Part shown: positions 49,471 to 57,049 of the stretch, piece by piece
How the letters are laid out: each line of letters begins with the position of its first letter
Position numbering within the stretch: position 1 is the first letter of the stretch
Assembly: GCF_009697385.1 (NCBI RefSeq)
Contig: NZ_VUNL01000006.1
Location: forward strand, 62,001-126,000
DNA length: 64,000 nt
Direction of reading: 5' to 3'
DNA from: Wylensekiella montiformis
GTDB taxonomy: Bacteria > Bacillota > Negativicutes > Selenomonadales > Selenomonadaceae
Notes under the pieces: model-generated
Told to the model about the DNA's origin: nothing
What the model saw: the letters and a program-made list of their open reading frames with translations, nothing else
Databases searched by the model: none
Program-made: the position numbers and the translations under genes

Positions 49471-50621
49471 GATCGTTCTGCCTCCTCACGATCGATTTCC
49501 CTGATACATTCCGACAAAACAGCCTGCTGTTCCGGGCTCATCCCTTCCCCCTTCATCTGCTGATAATACTGCTCAAACAGATCCTGTCTGCTTTTCTGCA
49601 TAGCCTCCTGCCCCTGAAGCTGCCAATGATCCTGCTGCACCATGATATTCGGTCGCAGAATCTGCATGAGATTCGGATAGCGCAGCTTCAGCTGATTAAA
49701 CGCATCAAGTACCGGTTTTTTATCCAATAAATCTACCTCGATAAAATCATCACTGGGCGGATAAGCCGTTTCATCCCTTTGAATCGCCTCGAACATCCCG
49801 CGGATGCGCCGCACGTCATGACGCGGTTTCAGTTCCTGAAACCGCTGTGCTGCACGCCCCGTCCCATCGATTTCGACAATATTCACGCCCTTATGCTGCT
49901 CCGCTTCATCAAAGGAGTATTTCATCAGAGAACCGCTGTAACGAATATTCGCGCTGCCGGCCTGCTGCGGATTATGAAGATGTCCCATACAGGTATACTG
50001 GAAATCACGGAAACGGGACGGCGACACATTCCCAGCCCCGCCTGCCGCCAGCGGGCGCTCGGAATCCGAACCACTTCCGCCTGCCAGAAAAGCATGCGCC
50101 ACGGCCACAGCGCGCATTCTGTCCGGTATACGAACCCGACCGGCCTCGATAAGCCGGGCAGTTGCCTGATCGAAGTCCATAGATTCCGTCTCACCAAAGA
50201 GCGTGCGGATCTCCGCCGGTTCCACATACGGATAAAGCTGGAAAGCAATAGGGCCATATTCATCTTGCAAAACAACCGGTTCCATTTCCGCCTCCGGCTC
50301 ACCGCGCACAAATACACCCGCATTTCTCAAAAGCCGGCGTCCAAAGTCCAGCCTGCGGGCACTGTCATGATTTCCGGCAATAAAGAGAACCTGTACCTTC
50401 TCTTCCGTCAAGCGGGTAAGAATCTCATCAAACAAATCCACGGCTTCCACAGGTGGAATACCGCGGTCGTAAATATCGCCGGCAATGACGACCGCCTGCA
50501 CCTTTTCATCCCGGACTAAAGGAAGAAACTCCTGCATCAGCAGAACGCGCTGCTCTTCCGTGAGATGCATGCCATGAAAATATCTGCCCAAATGCCAGTC
50601 TGCTGTATGGATAAATCGCAT
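49467..50621 (-). CDS. sbcD: Nuclease SbcD (Mre11-like)
   Basis: Mn2+-dependent exo/endonuclease partner of SbcC. The 384 residues show the calcineurin-like phosphoesterase motifs TADWHLGRYFHG at the N-terminus, GDIYDRGIPP, and AGNHDSARRL, then YTCMGHLHNPQ with its metal-binding His pair. ATG 50621 follows AAAGGA. It is the first gene of a four-gene operon, and no strong promoter was seen in the short space after the preceding terminator. Confidence 0.95.
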   Translation of the reverse strand: MRFIHTADWHLGRYFHGMHLTEEQRVLLMQEFLPLVRDEKVQAVVIAGDIYDRGIPPVEAVDLFDEILTRLTEEKVQVLFIAGNHDSARRLDFGRRLLRNAGVFVRGEPEAEMEPVVLQDEYGPIAFQLYPYVEPAEIRTLFGETESMDFDQATARLIEAGRVRIPDRMRAVAVAHAFLAGGSGSDSERPLAAGGAGNVSPSRFRDFQYTCMGHLHNPQQAGSANIRYSGSLMKYSFDEAEQHKGVNIVEIDGTGRAAQRFQELKPRHDVRRIRGMFEAIQRDETAYPPSDDFIEVDLLDKKPVLDAFNQLKLRYPNLMQILRPNIMVQQDHWQLQGQEAMQKSRQDLFEQYYQQMKGEGMSPEQQAVLSECIREIDREEAERS

Positions 50622-50666
50622 ACCTTGTCGTCCTTTCCCCTTGTTGTCTTTCCGACCTGTTCCCAG

Positions 50667-50697
50667 AAAATAAGCCTCCTGAAAAGAGGAGGCTTAT
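50667..50697 (-). terminator. Terminator of the PaaK-like gene
   Basis: On the minus strand ATAAGCCTCCT and AGGAGGCTTAT form a stem followed by TTTC, about 40 bp past the stop. Confidence 0.85.
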
Positions 50698-50737
50698 CCT
50701 TGTCAGCAACAATCTGAACCCTATCGCCACGGCTCCG

Positions 50738-51715
50738 TCACACGGCGGAGAGCGGCGTAATAATCCGGCGCAGCGTCCGCCCGCAGGAGCACGGCTCTTC
50801 TTCCAGCATGGCAGCCTGCCCGGTACGATACCGGATCAGCGGCATGGCTTCTGCGGCAAGCGACGTCAGCACCAGTTCACCCATATGCTGCGGTTCATGA
50901 ATCACATGGTCACTATGAAAATCAACAATCTCCGGATAATAATAATCCTCCTGAATATGATAGCCGTTATGCGCTTCACATTGATACAGAATACCGGCCG
51001 TTCCCAGCTCGGCCGGTCCATAGAGGTCATAAAGCCGCGCCTGCGTGCGCTCCTGTATATGACGGCGCAAAGGATCCTGAACGCCCTGCCTGCTCCAGCA
51101 GAGGATGCGCTTCAGAGGAGAATCGACGATATTGCGCCCGGCTGTCTGCAGTTGGATGACCAGCTGCAGGACCAAATGCGGCGTACTGACCAGCGTATCT
51201 GCGCCAACCATATCCAGCATCCGTAGCCATTGATGATAATCCGTACCCATAGGTACGACGGCTGCGCCAAGGATCTCCAGCGCATACTGAATATCGAGCA
51301 GGCGGCTGTCCGAAAGGTCCCCCTGCACTGCGACCAGAGAGGCGTTCATAACCCCTGCGGCTGTCAGACAGCGGGTCATCATCTCCACGTTATGAGCGAT
51401 ATCGCCATTGGTATAAGCTCTGGTCAGGCTCTCTCCCTCCTCAGGCAAAGCCTGAACACGCAAGACGCCGGACAGCGGCATGGTCATCCAGTCCATAAAA
51501 TGCGTCCGCGCCAGCATACTGCGTTCGGTCAGCGGAAGACGGGAAATATCCTCCAGCGTATGAATATCCGTATACGATACTCCGACGGACCGAAAGCGCT
51601 CCTGATAAAAACGGCTTTTCTCCTGCGCCCACTTCACCTGTTTCTTCAACCGTTCCAGCTGAAGCCGCTGTAGCGAAGACCTGTTCATTTGTTCAATCTG
51701 CGGATTTGCATACAT
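50738..51715 (-). CDS. PaaK-like protein lacking the C-terminal domain (probably non-catalytic)
   Basis: Resembles phenylacetate-CoA ligases over 325 residues: YGPAELG, the HIQEDYYYPEIVD stretch, and MGELVLTSLAAEAMPLIRYRT match the middle of that family. Three features differ. The ATP-binding loop normally SSGTTG reads PEEGESL. The acid after RYRT is replaced by GQ. The C-terminal swing domain (about 100 residues) is missing, ended by a natural stop and terminator. ATG 51715 lies 32 bp after cheR. It is likely a binding protein or degenerate enzyme rather than an active ligase; this is inference. The product is unknown. Confidence 0.75.
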   Translation of the reverse strand: MYANPQIEQMNRSSLQRLQLERLKKQVKWAQEKSRFYQERFRSVGVSYTDIHTLEDISRLPLTERSMLARTHFMDWMTMPLSGVLRVQALPEEGESLTRAYTNGDIAHNVEMMTRCLTAAGVMNASLVAVQGDLSDSRLLDIQYALEILGAAVVPMGTDYHQWLRMLDMVGADTLVSTPHLVLQLVIQLQTAGRNIVDSPLKRILCWSRQGVQDPLRRHIQERTQARLYDLYGPAELGTAGILYQCEAHNGYHIQEDYYYPEIVDFHSDHVIHEPQHMGELVLTSLAAEAMPLIRYRTGQAAMLEEEPCSCGRTLRRIITPLSAV

Positions 51716-51747
51716 CTATTTTCTGACTCCATTCACTGCCTGTTTTT

Positions 51748-52536
51748 CTATTCGAAAGGCTTCTGGTAAAAAAAGGGCTGAAAACTCGTATAACCAAGTT
51801 TGCGGAAATTCAAAATGGCTTCCGTCGCGCCGACAAATAAGATCCCGCCCGGCTTCAGCGCCTGAAAGAAATGAGCATAAAGCTGATCCTTTGCCTCTTC
51901 CGTGAAATAAATCACCACATTCCGGCAAAGAATCAGATCAAAACCGGTTTCAAACGGATCTTTAAGCAGATTGTGCCGGCGAAACTCAATACAGTCCTTA
52001 ATCTCCTGTTTAACGGCATACTTCTCTCCGTCTGTTTTATCGAAATAGCGTGCCCGCCGCTCCGGAGTCATCGCCTTCAGTTCATTTTCCGTATAAACCC
52101 CGCACTTTGCCTTGGCCAGAATCTCGACATCCAGATCCGTAGCCAAAATACGATGGCGAACCCGGGGCGTCATCTCCTTTAATATGATGGCCAAAGAATA
52201 AGGCTCAGCGCCGATGGAACAGCCCGCGCTCCAAATATTCAGCTTAGGCGTCCGCCGCAAAAGATCGGGAATGACATCCGTTTCCAGCTTGCCGAATTTC
52301 TCTGGCGTACGGAAAAATTCCGATACGTTAATGGTCAGATATTCAATAAAAGATGCAAAGGCATCTTTATCCCCGACCACCCGGTCAAAATACGCACTAT
52401 AAGAATTCATCCCTGCGCGATTTACCAGATTGCCAATGCGCCGCTTCATCTGCGGTTCCTTGTAGAGATCCAGATCAATTTCCGTTTTCCGTTTCAATTT
52501 TTGTTTGAAAGCAATCCAGTCCTTATCCTCCGTCAT
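51748..52536 (-). CDS. cheR: CheR-type protein-glutamate O-methyltransferase
   Basis: SAM-dependent methyltransferase of chemoreceptor glutamates. The 262 residues start at ATG 52536, 9 bp after GGAGG; an ATG 6 bp earlier is also possible. The N-terminal helical domain is short. The catalytic domain shows the family stretches NVSEFFRTPEKF, IWSAGCSIGAEPYSLA (SAM binding), ATDLDVEILAKAK, and FDLILCRNVVIYF. No cheB, cheW or cheA is adjacent. The FIST chemoreceptor at 27 kb is a possible substrate but far away. Confidence 0.92.
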   Translation of the reverse strand: MTEDKDWIAFKQKLKRKTEIDLDLYKEPQMKRRIGNLVNRAGMNSYSAYFDRVVGDKDAFASFIEYLTINVSEFFRTPEKFGKLETDVIPDLLRRTPKLNIWSAGCSIGAEPYSLAIILKEMTPRVRHRILATDLDVEILAKAKCGVYTENELKAMTPERRARYFDKTDGEKYAVKQEIKDCIEFRRHNLLKDPFETGFDLILCRNVVIYFTEEAKDQLYAHFFQALKPGGILFVGATEAILNFRKLGYTSFQPFFYQKPFE

Positions 52537-52617
52537 GACCATTTCCCTCCTGCTCTTTCCTGCTCAAAAACCAGCAGGCCGATAAATATGCTATAGAATA
52601 ATATTCCCGACACGATA

Positions 52618-52640
52618 CAAAAAGTCCTGCAAAAAGGACC
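52618..52640 (-). terminator. Small hairpin upstream of cheR
   Basis: On the minus strand GTCCT and AGGAC enclose TTTTTGC and are followed by TTTTT. The stem is only about 5 bp, so termination is doubtful. Confidence 0.35.
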
Positions 52641-52681
52641 GAAAATCAAGAGTTTCGCCCGACCCTCCTGATAAAAAGAAG

Positions 52682-52723
52682 AAAAACAGGCTGCCGCACA
52701 GCCCGAAAAGGCCGCCGACAGCC
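52682..52723 (-). terminator. Terminator of hsp20
   Basis: On the minus strand GGCTGTCG pairs with CGGCAGCC, followed by TGTTTTTC. It is about 33 bp past the hsp20 stop. Confidence 0.75.
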
Positions 52724-52755
52724 ATAAATCCTTCCGGCAGGAGCCGGATATGTGT

Positions 52756-53199
52756 TCATTCGATCGTAAACACCGTCCGATTGTCCTTCTCCTTCACCTT
52801 TGGCAGGACAAGGTGCAGTACACCATCCTCATAAGCTGCACTCACACCTTCCGGATCGATGCCATCCACAAAAAATTCCCGTTCAAAATCACCGCAGCGG
52901 CGTTCGCGGCAAAGATAACGAACCTGCATCTCCGGGACAGGACGTTCCGCCTTAATCCGCAGGCAGTTGTTTTCATCATAGGATACATGGATTTGTTCTT
53001 TGGCGAAGCCAGGCAGCTCGGCGAACAATTCATAGGAGGCATCGGTATCAACAACATCAACGCGAAATGGTGAAATGACCGCGCTGACACGTCCGAACGG
53101 ATGAAACGACTGGCCCGCTGCAAAATCCAGCGCCTTTTCCATCAGCTCACGCCCCTTTTCTGCATTCTCCCGAATATTAAACGGTATGGTCCGGAACAT
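52756..53199 (-). CDS. Small heat-shock protein, Hsp20/alpha-crystallin family
   Basis: A chaperone that holds unfolding proteins. The ATG at 53199, 8 bp after GGAGG, gives 147 residues. The alpha-crystallin domain spans about 45-140, with FRVDVVDTDASYELFAELPG, an added basic/Cys-rich stretch YLCRERRCGDFERE, and the family's EDGVLHLVLPK near the end. A strong promoter overlaps the stop of the upstream gene. No CIRCE element is seen, so it is probably not HrcA-controlled. Confidence 0.93.
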   Translation of the reverse strand: MFRTIPFNIRENAEKGRELMEKALDFAAGQSFHPFGRVSAVISPFRVDVVDTDASYELFAELPGFAKEQIHVSYDENNCLRIKAERPVPEMQVRYLCRERRCGDFEREFFVDGIDPEGVSAAYEDGVLHLVLPKVKEKDNRTVFTIE

Positions 53200-53245
53200 A
53201 AAAATCGCCTCCATAATAAAAATCGTGCTTCTCTTCTCACGTTTT

Positions 53246-53274
53246 ATTATAGAGGCATTTTCTGAATTTTACAA
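53246..53274 (-). promoter_or_regulatory. Promoter of hsp20
   Basis: -35 TTGTAA (53269-53274), 17 bp spacer and perfect -10 TATAAT (53246-53251) on the minus strand; the -35 overlaps the stop codon of the DUF438 gene. Confidence 0.75.
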
Positions 53275-54732
53275 GGATTTTAAGGAGGAGTGCTGCTTGG
53301 AAAATAGCTCAAGAATATGACTGCATTCCTGAACGATTTCCACCGTTCCCTGATAGGCACCATCCGCGTCATATACAGCAAGATATTTTACCAGAACCGG
53401 CCTCCCCATGATATATCGGGCAACTTCCAGAGAAGTCCGCTTCTTTTTCCGAAAATCCGCAATGAGATTCCGCACCACCGGAATAATCTGCGGTGGATGA
53501 CACTCGGCAACATCACGTCCCAATGCCGCTTTAGGCCGCGGGAACACCTTGCCCTCGTTGACAAAGAATCGCAGCGTATCATCCTGATCAATAAAGGTAA
53601 TGTCAACCGGCAGCAAGGAAAGAACGCTCCTCAACTGCTTTACCGTTAGCTCACCCGTAGGAAGAATGACGCGCCCATCGAGAATATCCTGATGGCTTGC
53701 CTTTTCCCATTTCTTCGCCGCCCATTCCTCGCCGGCTTCCCAGCGGTCCATCTCAACCGAAAATCCCAGTCCCATCTCCGGAAAATCCCGATAGACACAT
53801 TTCCAATCCTCTTCGGTAAAATATCTCATGCACAGCGGGAAAAGGATCCTCTCCTCTTTATAGATCATTTCACGGGCACGCCCGGACAAAGCCGCAATAC
53901 GTCCTTTATACAGCACGGCATTGTCCCGATCCTCAGATACAGCCCGCGTCAGCGTTCCGAGTTCTTTCTTGATCTCATCATCCACGCCCCACATGACCTG
54001 AGACGGACCGGTCACCCCGCAGCGATAAAGGATCGGCATCAACAGCTCTTCCTTCTTCGCATAATGCAGGCGCACCTCGTTAAACCGCTGCAGGAGGCTC
54101 CAAATCTGCTCTGCATCCATCTCCTCCTTCTGGCACTGTACATCCAATTCGTCCAGCACGGATTCCAACCCGCTGTTTTCCGCGCGCAGCAAATGGAGCG
54201 GATGCCCGGCAGGCAAATCCGGATCGGAAAGATTCTCCGCCGCATCTCCCTGCCCTTTTCCTCCGCACGGGACCGCTTCTGTCTCGGTGCGCCCATGAAA
54301 CAGAGCAGAATGAACATCGCACAGCTTTTGCAACTGCTTCATTGGCACTCCGCTGCGAATCAGCAGCTGCTCCGCATCTGCAATCTCCAGCGCCGAGACA
54401 TGGTCAAACTCCCGCACAAAATCCTGACGAACGGACTCCAACGGCTCTCCGTCCGACAGCCGGTCAATATACGAGCGCAGTTTCTCCGTGCGCACGCTCC
54501 GTTCATCCTGCCCGATCACATGAAAGCCATGTGCGTTCAATTCCTGCAAAATCTTTTCCATCGGAATCTTGCAGACCGCCGCTCCCCGCGGCAGCGTCAT
54601 GATGTTTCCCATCACCTTCATCGCCATCGGATCGAGTATTTTTACAAACCCCAGAGCCGCAAGAATCGCCCGCAGCTCCGGATAAGTCCGCACCAGTTCC
54701 GCCACAGTCTGTCGCAAATCAATCGTCTTCAT
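53269..54732 (-). CDS. DUF1858-DUF438-hemerythrin-PAS protein
   Basis: A multidomain cytoplasmic protein of 487 residues from ATG 54732, which has GGAGG 10 bp upstream. An N-terminal DUF1858-like domain (about 1-65) precedes a DUF438 domain (about 80-145). A hemerythrin-like HHE domain follows (about 175-330) with HPLHLL, VRLHYAKKEELLMPIL and KEERILFPL. A PAS domain (about 370-480) begins LPVDITFIDQDDTLRFFN-like. Relatives are proposed to sense or handle O2, NO or Fe. It has its own promoter. Iron binding is predicted from the His and Glu pattern, not proven. Confidence 0.85.
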   Translation of the reverse strand: MKTIDLRQTVAELVRTYPELRAILAALGFVKILDPMAMKVMGNIMTLPRGAAVCKIPMEKILQELNAHGFHVIGQDERSVRTEKLRSYIDRLSDGEPLESVRQDFVREFDHVSALEIADAEQLLIRSGVPMKQLQKLCDVHSALFHGRTETEAVPCGGKGQGDAAENLSDPDLPAGHPLHLLRAENSGLESVLDELDVQCQKEEMDAEQIWSLLQRFNEVRLHYAKKEELLMPILYRCGVTGPSQVMWGVDDEIKKELGTLTRAVSEDRDNAVLYKGRIAALSGRAREMIYKEERILFPLCMRYFTEEDWKCVYRDFPEMGLGFSVEMDRWEAGEEWAAKKWEKASHQDILDGRVILPTGELTVKQLRSVLSLLPVDITFIDQDDTLRFFVNEGKVFPRPKAALGRDVAECHPPQIIPVVRNLIADFRKKKRTSLEVARYIMGRPVLVKYLAVYDADGAYQGTVEIVQECSHILELFSKQHSSLKSL

Positions 54733-54795
54733 GATGCTATATACCTCCTGTACTCTATTACAAGCCATACCTGTCTCAATGATTACTTGCCTCAC

Positions 54796-54824
54796 ATTAT
54801 ATAGAGAGCGCGCCTTGCTGTCCG
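54796..54824 (-). promoter_or_regulatory. Promoter of the DUF438 gene
   Basis: Perfect -10 TATAAT (54796-54801), 17 bp spacer and partial -35 CGGACA (54819-54824) on the minus strand. Confidence 0.5.
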
Positions 54825-54873
54825 TTGCAATCGTTACATACCATCATGGCGAAGCCTGATTTCCTTCTTCCTC

Positions 54874-54902
54874 TTGCATTTCTGTCTGCTCTGCGCTACA
54901 AT
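54874..54902 (+). promoter_or_regulatory. Promoter of the lysR-chr operon
   Basis: -35 TTGCAT (54874-54879), 17 bp spacer and -10 TACAAT (54897-54902), divergent from the DUF438 promoter. Confidence 0.6.
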
Positions 54903-54913
54903 AGAGCCGGTTA

Positions 54914-54941
54914 TACATACAAAATAAATATTCAGTATGTA
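54914..54941. promoter_or_regulatory. Inverted repeat in the LysR leader
   Basis: TACATAC and GTATGTA, 14 bp apart, lie just downstream of the promoter. A LysR autoregulatory site is plausible (inference). Confidence 0.35.
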
Positions 54942-54982
54942 CATTATATATTTAATTAGTATATTGGAAAGATGAAAAAACT

Positions 54983-55879
54983 ATGGATCTGAAGCAGCTC
55001 AAATACTTTATGACGATTGTCGAAGAACAGCAGATTACTGCGGCCGCCCGCAGGCTGCACATGGCCCAGCCGCCGCTGTCCCATCAGATGAAGATGCTGG
55101 AACAGGAGCTTGGTACGACATTGTTCGAACGAGGACCTCACCAAATCGAACTGACGGATGCGGGACAGCTGCTGGCGCAGCGGGCGGAACAGCTGCTTAC
55201 GCTGGCAGATTCTACCCGCAGAGAAATTGATGATCTGAACAAAGGATTAAGGGGTACCCTTCACTTAGGTACGATTTCCTCCTCTGGCAGTATTCTCCTG
55301 AATCCCGGATTGCACCGTTTTCATCTGGAATATCCGGACGTCCATTTTGAAATTCATGACGCCAACACCTACCAGTTGATCGATCTGCTCCGTCAAGGGA
55401 TCATTGAGATCGGCATTGTGCGGACGCCGTTTCCCGCAGATTCCTTTAACTGCATCTATCTAAAACCGGAACCGATGGTCGCAGCCATGACCGGCGAGCT
55501 TGACTGGTGTCCGGACCGCTCGCACATTCCGCTAAAAGAGCTGGATCAGCGTCCGTTAATCATCTATCGGCGTTTTGATCCCCTGCTCCGGGATGCGTTT
55601 TCCCATGCACGCATTCAACCGGTCATCACCTGCCGGAATGACGATGCACGTACTACGGTGCTCTGGGCCAATGCAGGGCTAGGCATCGCTGTAATTCCTG
55701 CCTCAGCCGTATCGCTGGCGGCGCATGACCGTCTCCACGTGAAAACCATCGACGAGCCCGCCCTCAAAACGCGCATGACCGCCATCTGGCGCCGCGACCG
55801 GTATCTTTCCCATATCGCCCAAAAATTTCTGAACGCCCTGTCCTATGAAAAGGAGGAACTCTCATGCCCCAGCAAATAA
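54983..55879 (+). CDS. LysR-family transcriptional regulator
   Basis: A DNA-binding regulator of 298 residues. The N-terminal helix-turn-helix is ITAAARRLHMAQPPLSHQMKML, close to the CynR/CbbR type. The effector-binding domain covers about 90-290. ATG 54983 is preceded weakly by GGAAAG. Its stop overlaps the first chromate-type gene by 16 bp, so the three genes form one operon and it probably controls the transporter. The DUF438 gene is divergent and could also be a target. Confidence 0.92.
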   Translation: MDLKQLKYFMTIVEEQQITAAARRLHMAQPPLSHQMKMLEQELGTTLFERGPHQIELTDAGQLLAQRAEQLLTLADSTRREIDDLNKGLRGTLHLGTISSSGSILLNPGLHRFHLEYPDVHFEIHDANTYQLIDLLRQGIIEIGIVRTPFPADSFNCIYLKPEPMVAAMTGELDWCPDRSHIPLKELDQRPLIIYRRFDPLLRDAFSHARIQPVITCRNDDARTTVLWANAGLGIAVIPASAVSLAAHDRLHVKTIDEPALKTRMTAIWRRDRYLSHIAQKFLNALSYEKEELSCPSK

Positions 55880-56445
55880 CCGTCGCTTCATCCTGTCCGC
55901 ATTTTTATCGCAAATTATTCCAGTCCACCTTCCTGATCAGTGCCTTCACCGTAGGCGGCGGATTTGTCATTATTCCGCTGCTGCGAGCCAAATACGTAGA
56001 GGAATACGGCTGGCTGACCGATAAAGATACGCTCAATCTCGTCTCTATCGCACAGTCTATGCCAGGCGTCGTAGCGGTCAACGCTTCGATTATTCTCGGC
56101 TACCGCATGGCGGGACTGCGCGGGACACTGACCGCACTGGCCGCAACGATTCTGCCGCCGCTCATCACGCTTTCCATCATTTCCTGCGCCTACGACTGGT
56201 TCGCCAGCAATCCCTATGTACGCTATGCGCTCAAGGGCATGCAGTGCGGCGCAACAGCATTAATCGTCAACGTCGCCATAGATCTCCTGCAAAAACAACT
56301 GCGGAAGAAACTCTTATTTCCGCTGGCCATCATTGCCGCCACATTCACCGCCAATTTCATCTTCGGTATCAATCTCATGCTGCTCATCCTCATCGACGGG
56401 ATTCTAGGGCTTTTGTTCCTGCGCGGCAGTCAATATGGGAAATAA
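55864..56445 (+). CDS. Chromate-transporter family protein, first half
   Basis: A membrane protein of 193 residues from the CHR family. It carries the signature FTVGGGFVIIPLL near residue 30 and the following AQSMPGVVAVNASIILGYR. About five or six hydrophobic segments span the membrane. It begins within the end of the LysR gene after AAGGAGG. It is paired with the next gene to make a split form of ChrA. Chromate is the namesake substrate, but the natural substrate in an anaerobe is uncertain. Confidence 0.9.
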   Translation: MPQQITVASSCPHFYRKLFQSTFLISAFTVGGGFVIIPLLRAKYVEEYGWLTDKDTLNLVSIAQSMPGVVAVNASIILGYRMAGLRGTLTALAATILPPLITLSIISCAYDWFASNPYVRYALKGMQCGATALIVNVAIDLLQKQLRKKLLFPLAIIAATFTANFIFGINLMLLILIDGILGLLFLRGSQYGK

Positions 56446-56459
56446 GGAGGAACAGCACG

Positions 56460-57032
56460 ATGATTTACCTGATGCTCTTTTGGGAGTTTGCAAAAGTAGG
56501 ACTCTTCTGCGTTGGCGGCGGCTATGCCTCGATGCCGCTGATTCAGGCTGCCGTAGTAGACACGTATCACTGGATGAACCTCAGTGAATTCGTCGATATC
56601 TTTACCATTTCACAGATGACTCCCGGGCCGATCGGCATCAATGCAGCAACATTTGCCGGCATGAAAATCGCCGGCATCCCCGGCGCCGTATGCGCCACCA
56701 TCGGCTTTTGCACTCCATCGCTGATACTCGGCATTCTGCTCGCCAGACTCTTCTTCCGATACGGCGATATCGGCCCCATCCGCGGCATATTGAACGGTCT
56801 TCGGCCTGCCGTCGTCGCTCTGATCGCAGCAGCCGGCATCAGTTTCGTGGTCCTGGCACTATGGAACGTCGAAACGCTGCCGTCTGACCTTCGCACCATT
56901 GACCCGATCGGCGTGATCATCCTGGCAGCGTCCCTGATTGCTGTGCGCAGGAAAGTCAGCGTCATCAAGCTGCTGGCGGCCAGCGGCGTAGCAGGACTTT
57001 TGCTCGGACTCGCAAGGCAAATGACTTTATGA
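56460..57032 (+). CDS. Chromate-transporter family protein, second half
   Basis: The paired CHR domain of 190 residues. It shows FCVGGGYASMPLI near residue 17 and FTISQMTPGPIGINAATFAG, the counterpart of the first gene's signature. Hydrophobic segments continue to the end. The ATG at 56460 follows AAGGAGGAA, 14 bp after the previous stop. The earlier start in the longer frame lies inside the previous gene. It is convergent with the radical SAM gene, only 17 bp away, with no obvious terminator. Confidence 0.9.
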   Translation: MIYLMLFWEFAKVGLFCVGGGYASMPLIQAAVVDTYHWMNLSEFVDIFTISQMTPGPIGINAATFAGMKIAGIPGAVCATIGFCTPSLILGILLARLFFRYGDIGPIRGILNGLRPAVVALIAAAGISFVVLALWNVETLPSDLRTIDPIGVIILAASLIAVRRKVSVIKLLAASGVAGLLLGLARQMTL

Positions 57033-57049
57033 GCGCTGCGGAAAAACTT

